DNA of 64,000 nucleotides from Dyadobacter sp. MSC1_007 (GCF_023667495.1 NZ_JAMOZL010000008.1:124001-188000); one strand, 5' to 3'; numbered from the stretch's first letter, positions 19,301 to 27,986 are shown. Made by a program: numbers and translations. Notes: a model not told the origin generated them from the letters alone.

Positions 19301-19851
19301 CCATCGTTATCGTAGTCAAAAAAAGCAGCATTGGTGGTGTGAGTAGTGTCGGCAATGCCGTATGCCTTTGCCATCTCCTTAAAAACCGGCGCTTTGTTCT
19401 TATCGAGACCCTGGTTAACATAAAGCAAGTTCTCGCGTTCACTCGCTACATCACGCACCGATGCGCATACGTAAATATCGAGCAGGTTATCATGATTAAT
19501 GTCCACCAGCGCCACTCCTGTCGACCATTTATTTTCCGGCGCCACGCCCGCGGTTTTGGTAACGTCTTCAAATTTAAAATCACCTTTATTCAGGTAAAGT
19601 TTATTGCTGGATGTGTTACCCGTAAAATAGACATCCGGCAGGCTGTCATTATTGAAATCGCCCAGCGCCACGCCACCTCCGTTGTAGACATATTCAAATG
19701 CGAGAATGTTCATCGTATCGTTTTCTGCAATACGATTGGCGAACCGGATGCCCGTTTTGTCTGGGGTCAGCTCTGAGAAGGTTTTCAATTCCTTTTTGCA
19801 GGACAAAAACAGCAATGCTGAAAATGCCACAGCGAAATACTTAGTAAACAT
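16303..19851 (-). CDS. giant FG-GAP/VCBS repeat lipoprotein with UnbV/ASPIC domain
   Basis: A 1182-aa surface lipoprotein, lipobox LLFLSC (Cys18). Two beta-propellers of FG-GAP repeats with calcium-binding loops are seen: GDFNNDSLPDVYFTGN, YDNDGDLDLFLI and DVNQDGWKDIYVTND in the first half, GDVNGDGLDDVFVGG, YDRDGDLDLFIGG and GDFDNDGDIDYVAGN in the second. An UnbV/ASPIC module lies between them near residues 540-590 (YRGYLSSVEPYVHFGLGS, VKVIWPGGRGQ). Such proteins accompany SusCD systems in Bacteroidota and are thought to bind sugars or proteins; no catalytic site is visible. It follows SusD pair 2 in the same direction across a terminator-like hairpin, so it may be partly co-transcribed. Confidence 0.9.
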   Translation of the reverse strand: MFTKYFAVAFSALLFLSCKKELKTFSELTPDKTGIRFANRIAENDTMNILAFEYVYNGGGVALGDFNNDSLPDVYFTGNTSSNKLYLNKGDFKFEDVTKTAGVAPENKWSTGVALVDINHDNLLDIYVCASVRDVASERENLLYVNQGLDKNKAPVFKEMAKAYGIADTTHTTNAAFFDYDNDGDLDLFLIVNEMDDNNFPNKYHQKVVDGSSRRTDRLYRNDWDAKLNHPVFTNVSKEAGILIEGYSLGINVTDVNQDGWKDIYVTNDYLTNDLLYINNGNGTFTDKASSYFKHTSHSAMGNDVADINNDGLVDVIAVDMMPATNRRKKMMTPANSYVTYQNNEIFGYQYQVARNTLQLNLGNDGKGKKEPVFSEIGLLSGVAETDWSWAPMVTDFDNDGLRDIIITNGFPKDITDLDFIAYRNEVSSIMAPMMMLDYIPSVRIRNFAFKNKGNLGFEDVTDNWGIDTPGFSNGAAYADLDNDGDLDYIVNNINDSAAVYRNNSMQLRPDSSNYLRIAFKGDRYNGAGIGAIAEITYGNGTKQIAENSPYRGYLSSVEPYVHFGLGSEKFIAEVKVIWPGGRGQILKNVKANQQLTVHEKNAGVLPASAPTGEQPLFRDITSTLNVAYRHVEMDVIDFNVQKLLPHKMSQFGPALAAGDVNGDGLDDVFVGGAFQNKGRFLIQQPDGRFKTADLLPGPEGFEKTSEDMGVLLFDADGDKDLDLYIVSGSYELKEGSDALKNRLYTNDGKGKFTLDSAALPAFLVNGSCVKAADYDRDGDLDLFIGGRVEAGKYPRPVSSYVLRNDSRGGAVRFSNATSAVVPGLTNIGLVCDALWTDFDNDGWIDLLVAGEWMPLTFFKNVNGKFQPVTSGLEAKKGWWGSLLSGDFDNDGDIDYVAGNLGTNSLSRASESRPVSMYAKDFNNDGYFDAIPTVFYRAQDDSFKEFPYNTRDDMGKQIIQVRQRFQEYGKFAESALPDILKPEELKDALHLSATWMKSSYIENKGGGKFELHELPVQAQVAPIFGMVADDFDQDGNLDVMLTGNDYGSEVSVGRYDAMYGLVLKGDGKGGFQPLTLSQSGYKIEGNAKGLIKVATNGNNWLAVTSQNRDSLCFHQSAAPARKIALAPDENRVLLHLKNGKTRTEEIGYGSSFLSQSSHTLFLPANVTGASIVSFRGRKREIK

Positions 19852-19901
19852 CTGTCAGAATTAATAAAAAATAATGGAAAGGTAATATTTCCAAAAATAA
19901 T

Positions 19902-19936
19902 AAAAGGAGATGGCAAAGTAATGCCACCTCCTTTTA
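19902..19936 (-). terminator. hairpin between SusD pair 2 and the FG-GAP gene
   Basis: Fourteen-base arms (19902-19915 and 19922-19935) pair with one mismatch around six bases. The minus strand continues ATTATTTTTGG after the stem, a modest T run. It may be a full terminator or an attenuator that lowers expression of the FG-GAP gene relative to SusCD. Confidence 0.75.
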
Positions 19937-19956
19937 TTTAAATGCCTGATAAATTA

Positions 19957-21699
19957 TTAGTAGCCGGGATTTTGTTTCAGGACTTCATTTCCCTGAAGGT
20001 CAATTTGACTTTGTGGGATTGGAAGCACTTCGTGTTTGTTGGCTGTGAATTTAGCACCGCCCAACGCGCCGCTCAACTTCGTCGCCTCGTATTTGAGATA
20101 AGCGTTCAGCTCTTTCTCGGCTGTTCCCCAGCGTACAAGGTCGAAGAAACGGTGGCCCTCCAGCGCCAGTTCCAGTTTTCTTTCAAACCGGACTGCACTA
20201 CGCGCCACTTCTTTGTCGGTCCAGGCAGTTTTATAAGTATTGATGACATACTTCGCTGCCGGTGCGCCGCCTTTCTTTACAAATCCGTCTGCATTGGCTG
20301 CTCTTGCGCGAACCATATTAACATACTCGCGGGCTTTTTCCAAGGTTCCAGCTTCAACTTCCGCTTCCGCAGCCATTAGCAATACATCAGCAAAGCGGAT
20401 TACAGCGTAATTGATAGCCGTATAACCAGGCGTCCATGAGCTGTTATCCTGCAACGAACCTACGTCGGTCTTGTAATAAGCGAATTTTTTAGGGCTGAAT
20501 GGTCCTCCGTTGGCCTGGTTACGAATCCAGTCTGCTCCCGGATGGTCGATCCAGTCAAGGAATGGAATTGCGCGACGTCCTACCGAATGATCCAAACGTG
20601 GATCCAGGTTCCCTGCATCCGGCGTGAATGCCGCTTTGGACAATAATCCCATATCGGATACCACTGCATTTCCCGCTGCATTGTAAGAACCATCGAGCAA
20701 GGGCAAGCCGTCTGCGGTTGTGCGGTGTGAATTTACGAGCTCAAAGCTAGGCTGGAAAAATCCGCAGCAGTTACCAGGACCATTGGTTCCAGTATTGTAT
20801 GGCCAGTTAAGGTCAAACTCAGGGTTGGCATTGTTTACACTACCCGTATTGGCAGCAGCCTGCACAGCAAATACCGACTCCGGATTGTTGTCGTTAGACG
20901 CTCTGAATACATCGGCATACTTTGGCACCAGGGCATATTTTTTACCGTTGGTGGTTTGTCCGTTGGCAATGACCAGGTCAAACAGTGCTTTTGCCTCTGC
21001 ATACTTCTTTTCGTACAAATAAGCTTTCGCCAGATATGCGGCAGCAGCCCATTTGTTGGCACGTCCGGCAGCATCCTGTGTTGCAGGAAGATTATCATAG
21101 GCAAATTTGAAATCAGCCTCGATCCTGGGCCACAGGTCGGCGTCGTTTTTCACTTTTTCGATCCCAGAGCCGTAATCCACCATTTCGTCCACATAAGGAG
21201 TATTACCGAAGGCTTTTTTCAGCTCAAAGTAATAATGGCCTCTCAAAAAGCGCGATTCCGCTGAGATCCTTTTTTTAATTGCATCGGTAACGTCCGGGTT
21301 GGCTTTTGCAACAAGTCTCAATACCGAGTTGGCCCGTGCAACACCCTCGTAGTTACCTGCCCATTTTTCAGAGATAACACCCTGAGTAGCCAGGTATTCG
21401 TAACGTTGGATCGGGTTGATATCACTGTAATCGCCAGGGTCGGTGCCTTTGTTAGCGTCACCTCCGCGGATACTTCCCCAAACCCAGTTACTGGGGCTAG
21501 CCATCCGGCCGCCAGCACCTTTTCCGTTGATCTGGCCATAAACAGCGATCAATGCACCTTCGAGGCCCTTGGCAGAAGTAAGCAATTCTTCGCTCACCGC
21601 CCCTGTCGCGGGCTTTTCAAGAAAGCTCTCTTTACACGAGAAGAACAATGTCATCAGCAAAGCAGTAGCTGCCATGCTATTTGATAATATTTTTTTCAT
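19957..21699 (-). CDS. SusD/RagB family outer-membrane lipoprotein (pair 2)
   Basis: A 580-aa paralogue of the SusD at 10805-12583. The lipobox is TLFFSC (Cys22) followed by KESFLEKP. Conserved blocks include SRFLRGHYYFELKKAFG near 149-165 and FERKLELALEGHRFFDLVRWG near the C-terminus. The vicinal cysteine pair is kept (GNCCGFFQPS, Cys311-312), as is WIRNQANGGPFSPKK, matching FIRDQTYAGPYSPKK in the first SusD. The clear similarity and equal order show a duplicated pair that probably takes up related ligands. It begins 55 bases after the SusC stop. Confidence 0.95.
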   Translation of the reverse strand: MKKILSNSMAATALLMTLFFSCKESFLEKPATGAVSEELLTSAKGLEGALIAVYGQINGKGAGGRMASPSNWVWGSIRGGDANKGTDPGDYSDINPIQRYEYLATQGVISEKWAGNYEGVARANSVLRLVAKANPDVTDAIKKRISAESRFLRGHYYFELKKAFGNTPYVDEMVDYGSGIEKVKNDADLWPRIEADFKFAYDNLPATQDAAGRANKWAAAAYLAKAYLYEKKYAEAKALFDLVIANGQTTNGKKYALVPKYADVFRASNDNNPESVFAVQAAANTGSVNNANPEFDLNWPYNTGTNGPGNCCGFFQPSFELVNSHRTTADGLPLLDGSYNAAGNAVVSDMGLLSKAAFTPDAGNLDPRLDHSVGRRAIPFLDWIDHPGADWIRNQANGGPFSPKKFAYYKTDVGSLQDNSSWTPGYTAINYAVIRFADVLLMAAEAEVEAGTLEKAREYVNMVRARAANADGFVKKGGAPAAKYVINTYKTAWTDKEVARSAVRFERKLELALEGHRFFDLVRWGTAEKELNAYLKYEATKLSGALGGAKFTANKHEVLPIPQSQIDLQGNEVLKQNPGY

Positions 21700-21754
21700 C
21701 AGTCAGAATATTTATGATTCAGTAATGTAGAATGTCCTGTTAAGAATGTGTTTG

Positions 21755-24700
21755 TTAAAATCCGAGGTTTACTCCAAACACCCAGCTTCTTGTTACAGGA
21801 TAGTTACCTACATCAATCCCAAATTGCGTATCGGCGTTACCACCTACACCAGGATCGAGTCCTTGGTATTTGCTGATGGTGAAAATGTTGTTTGCAGATG
21901 CATAAATTCTCAGTTTCTGCATTTTAAGCTTACTCAACAATGGTTTAGGCAGGTTGTATCCAAGTGAAATGTTCTGCATTCTCACATAATTGCCATTTTC
22001 AACATAGAATGAGTTCGCTTGTGTATTGGTACTAAAATTGGAAGCGCTCTCGAAAATGGGGATAGACGCACCTGGATTTGATGGACTCCACGAGTCTTTC
22101 ACCCTTTCGCTGATTGAAGCACCCGCAAATGAGGGATAGAAATCAGTAAACCATTTTGAAGCGTTGAAAATCTTATTCCCAACCGAGGTATACATGTATG
22201 TTTCTATTTCAAAGTTCAGGTAGGTCAGTTTCAGGTTTAAACCGCCGGTAAATTTAGGAACAGGGCTGCCCAGGTATTTACGGTCGTCAGCGTTGATGAT
22301 ATTGTCACCATTCACGTCTTCATACCGGAAACGGCCAACTCCTTTTCCATCCTGCGCCGCTGCACCGTCAACTTCCGCCTGAGTCTGGAATAAACCCGTT
22401 ACATTATATCCATAGAACGCTGACAATGAATAGCCCAACTGGTTACGGATAGGTGTCAATCCACGATAGCCCGGGTTGATACCGGCCAGGTATTTGTCAC
22501 CGCCCAGGTCGCCGATTTCGTTTTTGAGAACACTTCCCGTCACATTCAGTTCGTAGCCTAGTTTGCTGCCGGCTTTTCCTTTGGTGATGATCTGGAAATC
22601 GATACCCTTGTTGGTGATCGTTCCTGCATTCACATAAGGAGGCGTAGCACCCGATCCTACAACCGCGGGAACGCCTTTCTGGAACAACAGGTCCTTAGAG
22701 TCTTTCTGCCACAAATCAAGGATCACGTCCAGTTTACCATTAAGGAAAGTCGCATCGAAACCGATGTTTTTCGTAACGCTGGTCTCCCATTTCGCATCAG
22801 CATTGCCGAGCTTACTACGGAAATAACCTTCCGTGGCGCTGGTATTGGATCCGGTGATATCATAAGCCGAAGTACCGATACCCGCCGAGTACAAGCTGTA
22901 CTGGTTATCCGGACGTACTGCATTGGAGTTACCCATTGTTCCATAACCTCCGCGGATTTTCAGGTCGCTGATGAAAGTCATGCTCTTCATGAATTCCTCT
23001 GATGTCACACGCCATGCCACCGACACCGCAGGGAATACCCCGTAACGGTTGGCTGCCCCGAAACGGGACGATCCATCACGGCGCAAAACTCCGGAAACAA
23101 TGTACTTGTCGTTGAATATGTAATTAAGACGTCCGAAAAGCGAGTAAAAAGTAACACCATTGCTCAGCTGGCTGTTCGTCACTTTCGACGATACGTTCGA
23201 CATGTTTACGTAATTGATGTCATTCGAGAATGGGTTCAGACCTGATGCCTGAAGGTCCCTGCTCACACCGGTGTTCAAAGCTTCCTGTCCTACCAATACA
23301 TCCAAATTGTGTAAGCCGAAAGTCTTGCGATATTGTGCGGTGTTAGTAAATGTCCAAGCAAAACGGTATCCTGAACCTTCGCCATAACCTACTGCCGAGT
23401 TGTTTTCAGAGTTTTCGTATTGGCGGCGTGAGTAGTTCCAATAGGTATAATTGTTGTACTGGCCACCAATGCTCGTCCGTAATGTAAGGTTCTCGATCGG
23501 TTCGAATTCCAGGTACATATTACCAAAACCGTTGGCATTGAATGCATTGTTATTCGCCATACCGTCGCGTGTCGCAACCGGGTTTCTCGGGTTATTGAAA
23601 CCTTTTGCAGCAGTACCAGCGTATCCGCCGAATTCGTCATATACCGGAATAATCGAAGGCATACGGAACGCGCTCAGGATATCATTTTCATCATTGGCAA
23701 CGCCCTGGCCATTGTTAGCTCCGCCAATACCCAATACCTGGCGATAGGTTGCCTGAATGTTTTCGCCAAAACGAAGATTTTTAAGAATATTGAACTCGGT
23801 GTTAACCCGGAAAGAATAACGTTTGAAGCTGTTGTTCAGCAAGATACCCTGCTGATCCTGCAACCCAAGGCCTACATAATAGCGACCGTTTTCTCCGCCG
23901 CCGGAAAAACCAAGCGAATGGCGTGTCACAGGGGCTACGCGGGTGATCGCATCATACCAGTCGGTACCGGCCTTATTGGCTTTCATCACCTGATAAACGC
24001 TTCCCGCAGTAGGATCTACATTGTATTTCAATTTTTCCGCTGCAAGGTCCACGTTACCGGTTACACCATACGTTCCGCCCACCATTAGATAGTCGGGGAT
24101 CACAGGGGTAGCACCTTTCCCGAACTGCGGGTGGTTCCAGGTATCGTCGCCTACTTTCCAGCCCGAATTCCGGAATGCATTCCAGGTCCAGTCAGCGAAG
24201 TCGGTTGGATTCATCATTTTCTGACCGCTTCCGGGAGTGGTAAAACCAACCAATCCGTCATAGGTTACGCTCAGTTTTCTGTTCTTAGAACCTTTTTTAG
24301 TAGTATAAACAACTACACCCGCTGCGGCGCGGGCTCCATAAATAGATGCTGCGGCGGCATCTTTCAGTACGGTGGTCTGGTCGATATCATCCGGATTAAG
24401 GAAATCGGTCGATCCGACAGGCACCCCGTCTACAATATACAATGGCTCATTAGCCTCAAAAGAACCGAAACCGCGAACACGGATCTGGCTGTTAGTTCCC
24501 GGCTGGCCGTTCGTAATTACAGTTACACCAGCTACCCGGCCCTGCAATTGCTGCTCCACGTTTCCGGAAGGAACGGCAGTCAGGTCTTTCGACTTAACGA
24601 GCGCCACGGATCCGGAAGTTTCCCTCCTTTTATCCGTTGTATAACCCGTTACAACTACCTCTTCCAATGCAGCAACATCGTCTTCCATTTTCACATCGAG

Positions 24701-24985
24701 CGTAGTGCGATTGCCGATTGTGATTTCCTGCGTCTTGTAACCCACGAAGCTGATCACCAAAACATCCTTGTCCGAACGCGCGTTAATCGCGAATCTGCCT
24801 TCGGCATCGGTGTTGGCGCCGATCTGGCTGCCTTTAATAAGAATGGTGGCTCCTGGAATGCCTGTGCCTGAGGGGTCGGACACTACGCCTGCTACTCTGC
24901 GCTCCTGTGCGAACGCCATAAAACTTGTTAAGAACAGGAGGGAACAAAGAAGACCCCGGAGGGAATTTTTGTAGATTATTTCCAT
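21755..24985 (-). CDS. SusC/RagA family TonB-dependent outer-membrane receptor (pair 2)
   Basis: A 1076-aa importer with signal peptide (LLCSLLFLTSFMAFAQ, about 12-27), a carboxypeptidase-regulatory-like domain (VAGVVSDPSGTGIPGATILIKG) and the linker EEVVVTGYTTDKRRETSGSV. The plug has RVRGFGSFEANEPLYIVDGV and DAAAASIYGARAAAGVVVYTT, and the barrel ends in SWVFGVNLGF with a terminal aromatic. Together with its SusD it forms the paralogous twin of pair 1. The 16-base leader found at pair 1 is exactly repeated at 24990-25005, again four bases before ATG, with a TAAATTTG minus 7 box at 25020-25027. Ligand unknown. Confidence 0.96.
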   Translation of the reverse strand: MEIIYKNSLRGLLCSLLFLTSFMAFAQERRVAGVVSDPSGTGIPGATILIKGSQIGANTDAEGRFAINARSDKDVLVISFVGYKTQEITIGNRTTLDVKMEDDVAALEEVVVTGYTTDKRRETSGSVALVKSKDLTAVPSGNVEQQLQGRVAGVTVITNGQPGTNSQIRVRGFGSFEANEPLYIVDGVPVGSTDFLNPDDIDQTTVLKDAAAASIYGARAAAGVVVYTTKKGSKNRKLSVTYDGLVGFTTPGSGQKMMNPTDFADWTWNAFRNSGWKVGDDTWNHPQFGKGATPVIPDYLMVGGTYGVTGNVDLAAEKLKYNVDPTAGSVYQVMKANKAGTDWYDAITRVAPVTRHSLGFSGGGENGRYYVGLGLQDQQGILLNNSFKRYSFRVNTEFNILKNLRFGENIQATYRQVLGIGGANNGQGVANDENDILSAFRMPSIIPVYDEFGGYAGTAAKGFNNPRNPVATRDGMANNNAFNANGFGNMYLEFEPIENLTLRTSIGGQYNNYTYWNYSRRQYENSENNSAVGYGEGSGYRFAWTFTNTAQYRKTFGLHNLDVLVGQEALNTGVSRDLQASGLNPFSNDINYVNMSNVSSKVTNSQLSNGVTFYSLFGRLNYIFNDKYIVSGVLRRDGSSRFGAANRYGVFPAVSVAWRVTSEEFMKSMTFISDLKIRGGYGTMGNSNAVRPDNQYSLYSAGIGTSAYDITGSNTSATEGYFRSKLGNADAKWETSVTKNIGFDATFLNGKLDVILDLWQKDSKDLLFQKGVPAVVGSGATPPYVNAGTITNKGIDFQIITKGKAGSKLGYELNVTGSVLKNEIGDLGGDKYLAGINPGYRGLTPIRNQLGYSLSAFYGYNVTGLFQTQAEVDGAAAQDGKGVGRFRYEDVNGDNIINADDRKYLGSPVPKFTGGLNLKLTYLNFEIETYMYTSVGNKIFNASKWFTDFYPSFAGASISERVKDSWSPSNPGASIPIFESASNFSTNTQANSFYVENGNYVRMQNISLGYNLPKPLLSKLKMQKLRIYASANNIFTISKYQGLDPGVGGNADTQFGIDVGNYPVTRSWVFGVNLGF

Positions 24986-24989
24986 ATTT

Positions 24990-25027
24990 TCTAGTTAGGT
25001 TAATAATTATTAAGCGGATCAAATTTA
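24990..25027 (-). promoter_or_regulatory. SusC pair 2 minus 7 element and conserved 16-base leader
   Basis: Minus strand TAAATTTG (complement of 25020-25027, fits TAnnTTTG) stands 34 bases before ATG. TATTAACCTAACTAGA (complement of 24990-25005) ends four bases before ATG, identical in sequence and distance to the pair 1 leader. The nearest upstream TTG is 24 bases away, longer than usual. Confidence 0.55.
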
Positions 25028-25187
25028 TAATTATTTGAGCAATTTTTTATACAAAAAAACTCTCTATTTTCATTTTTTGACTGAATTGTACTAAAAATGG
25101 CTAAAATACTATCACATTTCGTCACCAAAAGTGTCGTTAATTGCATTGCCGCCAGTCGACCTTAATACTGCCAGATTATACGATATT

Positions 25188-26735
25188 ATGATAAATCATT
25201 ATGGTGGGTACGGACACACTAATCGTCCCCCGCTTTCACGCTTTGCTCTATACGCAGCGTTGCTCGGCTTCGCTCTTTTTTTTGTTAGTTCGTGCGGCGG
25301 TAAACGGATCAAAGAGGGAAAATTACTTGCAGAGCGCCATTGCGGCAGCTGTCACATGGTTCCCGAGCCCCGTTTGCTCGACAAAAAGACCTGGCTGGAA
25401 AACGTCCTCCCGGCAATGGCCTGGCAGGTCGGGATCGAAGTGTTGGAAGGGAACATATATATGGATACGCACAAGTCGGCCCTGAAACTGGGCGAATGGG
25501 CAAAACTTGTGGAATACTACCAAACCCTGGCGCCGGACACCCTGCTTCCATCGACGGAAACTGCTGAACCGGCCGAATGCAAAACGATTTTCAACCTTTT
25601 GAAGCCGCAAGCCCAGTCCACGCTGAGCAGCACAATGATGGTGGCGATCGACACAGCGGGTAAATCTGTTTTTACGAGCAACACAGAAACCCCTTCTCTC
25701 GTCCGCTATGATGTCGGCCTGCGCCCCGAGGTGGTTAGCCCGCTGGCATCCACCGCCGTTTCAATGGTATTTAATAGTAATCAGGAACGCCCTGCTCTTG
25801 TGACATCCATGGGCGGGATGCAGGCCATGGATTATACCAGGGGACAAATTCTGGCTTTTGGAAGGGATTTCGGGAAGCCGGAACAAATGTCGGGAGACAT
25901 GATACGCCCTATCGAAACACTTCCGGCCGATTTCAACCGCGATGGTGTGACCGACTTTCTGGTTTGCGCATTCGGCCATAACCTCGGCGGACTTTACATC
26001 TTGCAGCGCCGGCCCGATCAAACCTTTAAGAAAATAGCAGTCAGGGCCCTCCCAGGGGCAACGCATAGCATTATACGCGATTTGAATGCGGATGGATGGC
26101 CTGATATTATGACATTATTCGCGCACGGGGATGAAGGCATATGGATGTTTATCAATGACCGAAAAGGCGGTTTTAAGGAGAAAAACCTCCTTAGGTTTCC
26201 TCCGGTGTACGGTTCGAGCAGTTTTACATTATCAGATATGAACCGCGACGGCCTGCCCGACATTGTTTTTACATCCGGTGATAACAGCGACTATTCCCGG
26301 ATCTTCAAACCTTATCACGGCATTTACATCTTTACAAATACCGGCGATTTTAATTTTAAACAAACGTTTTTCCACGCAGTGAACGGCTGTACGAAGGCAG
26401 TTGTCTCCGATTTCGACGGTGACGGAGATGCTGACATTGCCTCGATCGCTTTCTTCGCCGACTTCAAGAATAAACCGGACGAGACGTTCACCTACCTTCA
26501 ACAGGAGAGCAGCAACGGGAATACGGCATTCAAAACCTGCCGGGTACCGCTCAGTAGTTATGGCCGCTGGCTTTGCATGGACAGTGGGGATGTGGACGGT
26601 GACGGAGATGACGACATCGTTCTGGGCAATTTTTCAAGAGGTTTTTTGAATCAGGAAAATATAAAACCCACCTGGAATAGGCATTTACCTTTCGTCATAC
26701 TTCAAAATAACGCTAAGCGAAAAAGCAAGCCCTGA
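25188..26735 (+). CDS. lipoprotein with c-type heme motif fused to FG-GAP repeats
   Basis: A 515-aa exported lipoprotein. From the ATG at 25188 the signal (YAALLGFALFFVSSC, lipobox Cys36) is well placed; a longer frame back to 25131 would bury it. A c-type heme motif, CGSCH, lies at 52-56 in KLLAERHCGSCHMVPEP, and the first 110 residues look like a small cytochrome-like domain. After it come FG-GAP/VCBS repeats with calcium loops (DFNRDGVTDFLVCAFGH, DLNADGWPDIMTLF, DMNRDGLPDIVFTSG, DFDGDGDADIASIAF, DVDGDGDDDIVLGNF). Divergent from SusC pair 2 and related in repeats to the 16303-19851 protein. It may carry electrons at the cell surface; that is inference. Confidence 0.85.
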   Translation: MINHYGGYGHTNRPPLSRFALYAALLGFALFFVSSCGGKRIKEGKLLAERHCGSCHMVPEPRLLDKKTWLENVLPAMAWQVGIEVLEGNIYMDTHKSALKLGEWAKLVEYYQTLAPDTLLPSTETAEPAECKTIFNLLKPQAQSTLSSTMMVAIDTAGKSVFTSNTETPSLVRYDVGLRPEVVSPLASTAVSMVFNSNQERPALVTSMGGMQAMDYTRGQILAFGRDFGKPEQMSGDMIRPIETLPADFNRDGVTDFLVCAFGHNLGGLYILQRRPDQTFKKIAVRALPGATHSIIRDLNADGWPDIMTLFAHGDEGIWMFINDRKGGFKEKNLLRFPPVYGSSSFTLSDMNRDGLPDIVFTSGDNSDYSRIFKPYHGIYIFTNTGDFNFKQTFFHAVNGCTKAVVSDFDGDGDADIASIAFFADFKNKPDETFTYLQQESSNGNTAFKTCRVPLSSYGRWLCMDSGDVDGDGDDDIVLGNFSRGFLNQENIKPTWNRHLPFVILQNNAKRKSKP

Positions 26736-26737
26736 AA

Positions 26738-27889
26738 TCAATCGTCCCTTTTCCAATCGGCTGGTAATAGGGATGAAAAGCGGTCGTTGCCAAGATCACC
26801 TGCTATTTCAAAGCCCATTGGCATCACCACCCATCCCTGCGGCGTGATCACCATGTAGCCCTGCGGGAGCGTGATCTGCGTGTACGCATAAGGCATGTCC
26901 GCATAAGGCGACCTTCCTCCCTTTTTGGTATTGAATACTTCCAGTTGCGTCCCCGACACAATGTACCTTTCCGTCGGCAGTTCGCCGGGCCGGACGAGCC
27001 TCATGCCGCGTACCTGCTCTATCCGGTTGTGTACGTGGTTGGCTATCGTATTGTAGCCATTTACAGCCCGCACCGATTTAAACATTCGCATAGAATCCGG
27101 TAGGGCCTGATAAAGCTTAAAACCCTGCTCCTGGACGCTATCGGCGACAATGCTGGCGAGCAGGTGCTTTAATGAGCCCTGATAGGCTGTTTTCTGGTTT
27201 GCCCTCCATTGCCGTTTCTGCGCATCATCTTTGGCCGGCAACAGCTCAAAACGCGTGCTTCCACCGTAATATACCTTTCCGTTGTAATAGTCAAAATCGT
27301 CCAGGTCCTGATGAATGCGGTAACCCAACGCATAGTTCTCGATAATGAGCGGCTGGGTCGTCTGGGCACCGAGATGTCCGTCGTCGTCTTCGGAAATTCT
27401 TAGGACCTGCGGGTTGATGATCTTGCATTGCTTGCTGAACTTACTATTCCCCAGAAGCTCTCTGGTGATAATCCTGAGGTTCTTTTCGCGCTTTTTGTTC
27501 TTTTTGGCGTAAACGGTTACTCCTTTGAGCTCTGTGCCTTCCCGTAGTTTGAAAACTACGGTTTTTGGTCCTGGTTGCTCGAATCTTAGCGTTTGCTTCA
27601 CCGTTTCATAGCCCAGGAAGGAGACTACCATTTCCAGGTTTCCCACTGCCAGATTAGGCAGACGATAATTGCCGTTTTCGTCAGAATTTGTGCCTATGGT
27701 TGAATTATTGATAAAAACATTTGCAAAAGGCAGTGGTTTGCCTGTTTTTTCATCGATAACCTTACCGGTTAACGTCACCATAGCGGCCTGCTGGGCATAC
27801 GCACCTGTGGTCACAACGAGGCAGATGATGACAATCCGGATGCAACAGGAAACAGAAGCGCAGCAAAAATTCAAAATCGGGTACATCAA
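26738..27889 (-). CDS. carboxypeptidase-regulatory-like domain exported protein
   Basis: A 383-aa envelope protein. After a signal peptide (about residues 8-33, ending TTGAYAQQ) comes one carboxypeptidase D regulatory-like beta-sandwich (VTLTGKVIDEKTGKPLPFANV through GYETVKQTLRFEQ, about 38-105). This domain is also the N-terminal module of SusC proteins, but here no plug or barrel follows. The remaining 270 residues form an unassigned domain (KGVTVYAKKNKKREKNLRIITRELLG, then KVYYGGSTRFELLPAKD) seen in many Bacteroidota genes. It lies 97 bases downstream of the SusCD-3 accessory lipoprotein in the same direction, and its stop nearly meets the convergent heme lipoprotein gene. Function unknown. 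Confidence 0.8.
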   Translation of the reverse strand: MMYPILNFCCASVSCCIRIVIICLVVTTGAYAQQAAMVTLTGKVIDEKTGKPLPFANVFINNSTIGTNSDENGNYRLPNLAVGNLEMVVSFLGYETVKQTLRFEQPGPKTVVFKLREGTELKGVTVYAKKNKKREKNLRIITRELLGNSKFSKQCKIINPQVLRISEDDDGHLGAQTTQPLIIENYALGYRIHQDLDDFDYYNGKVYYGGSTRFELLPAKDDAQKRQWRANQKTAYQGSLKHLLASIVADSVQEQGFKLYQALPDSMRMFKSVRAVNGYNTIANHVHNRIEQVRGMRLVRPGELPTERYIVSGTQLEVFNTKKGGRSPYADMPYAYTQITLPQGYMVITPQGWVVMPMGFEIAGDLGNDRFSSLLPADWKRDD

Positions 27890-27986
27890 TGGAGTTCAAA
27901 GCTTTATGCTTCAAAGATAAAAGAGGAGTTTGGAAAGTTTTGAACCCGTACGGCATTTGTTGGTTTAATGTTGCATTTCAGTCCGC

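Noticed and set aside
24986..25187. A start at 25131 for the heme lipoprotein
   Set aside because: It puts 19 extra polar residues before the signal peptide; ATG 25188 leaves the signal and lipobox in a usual position.
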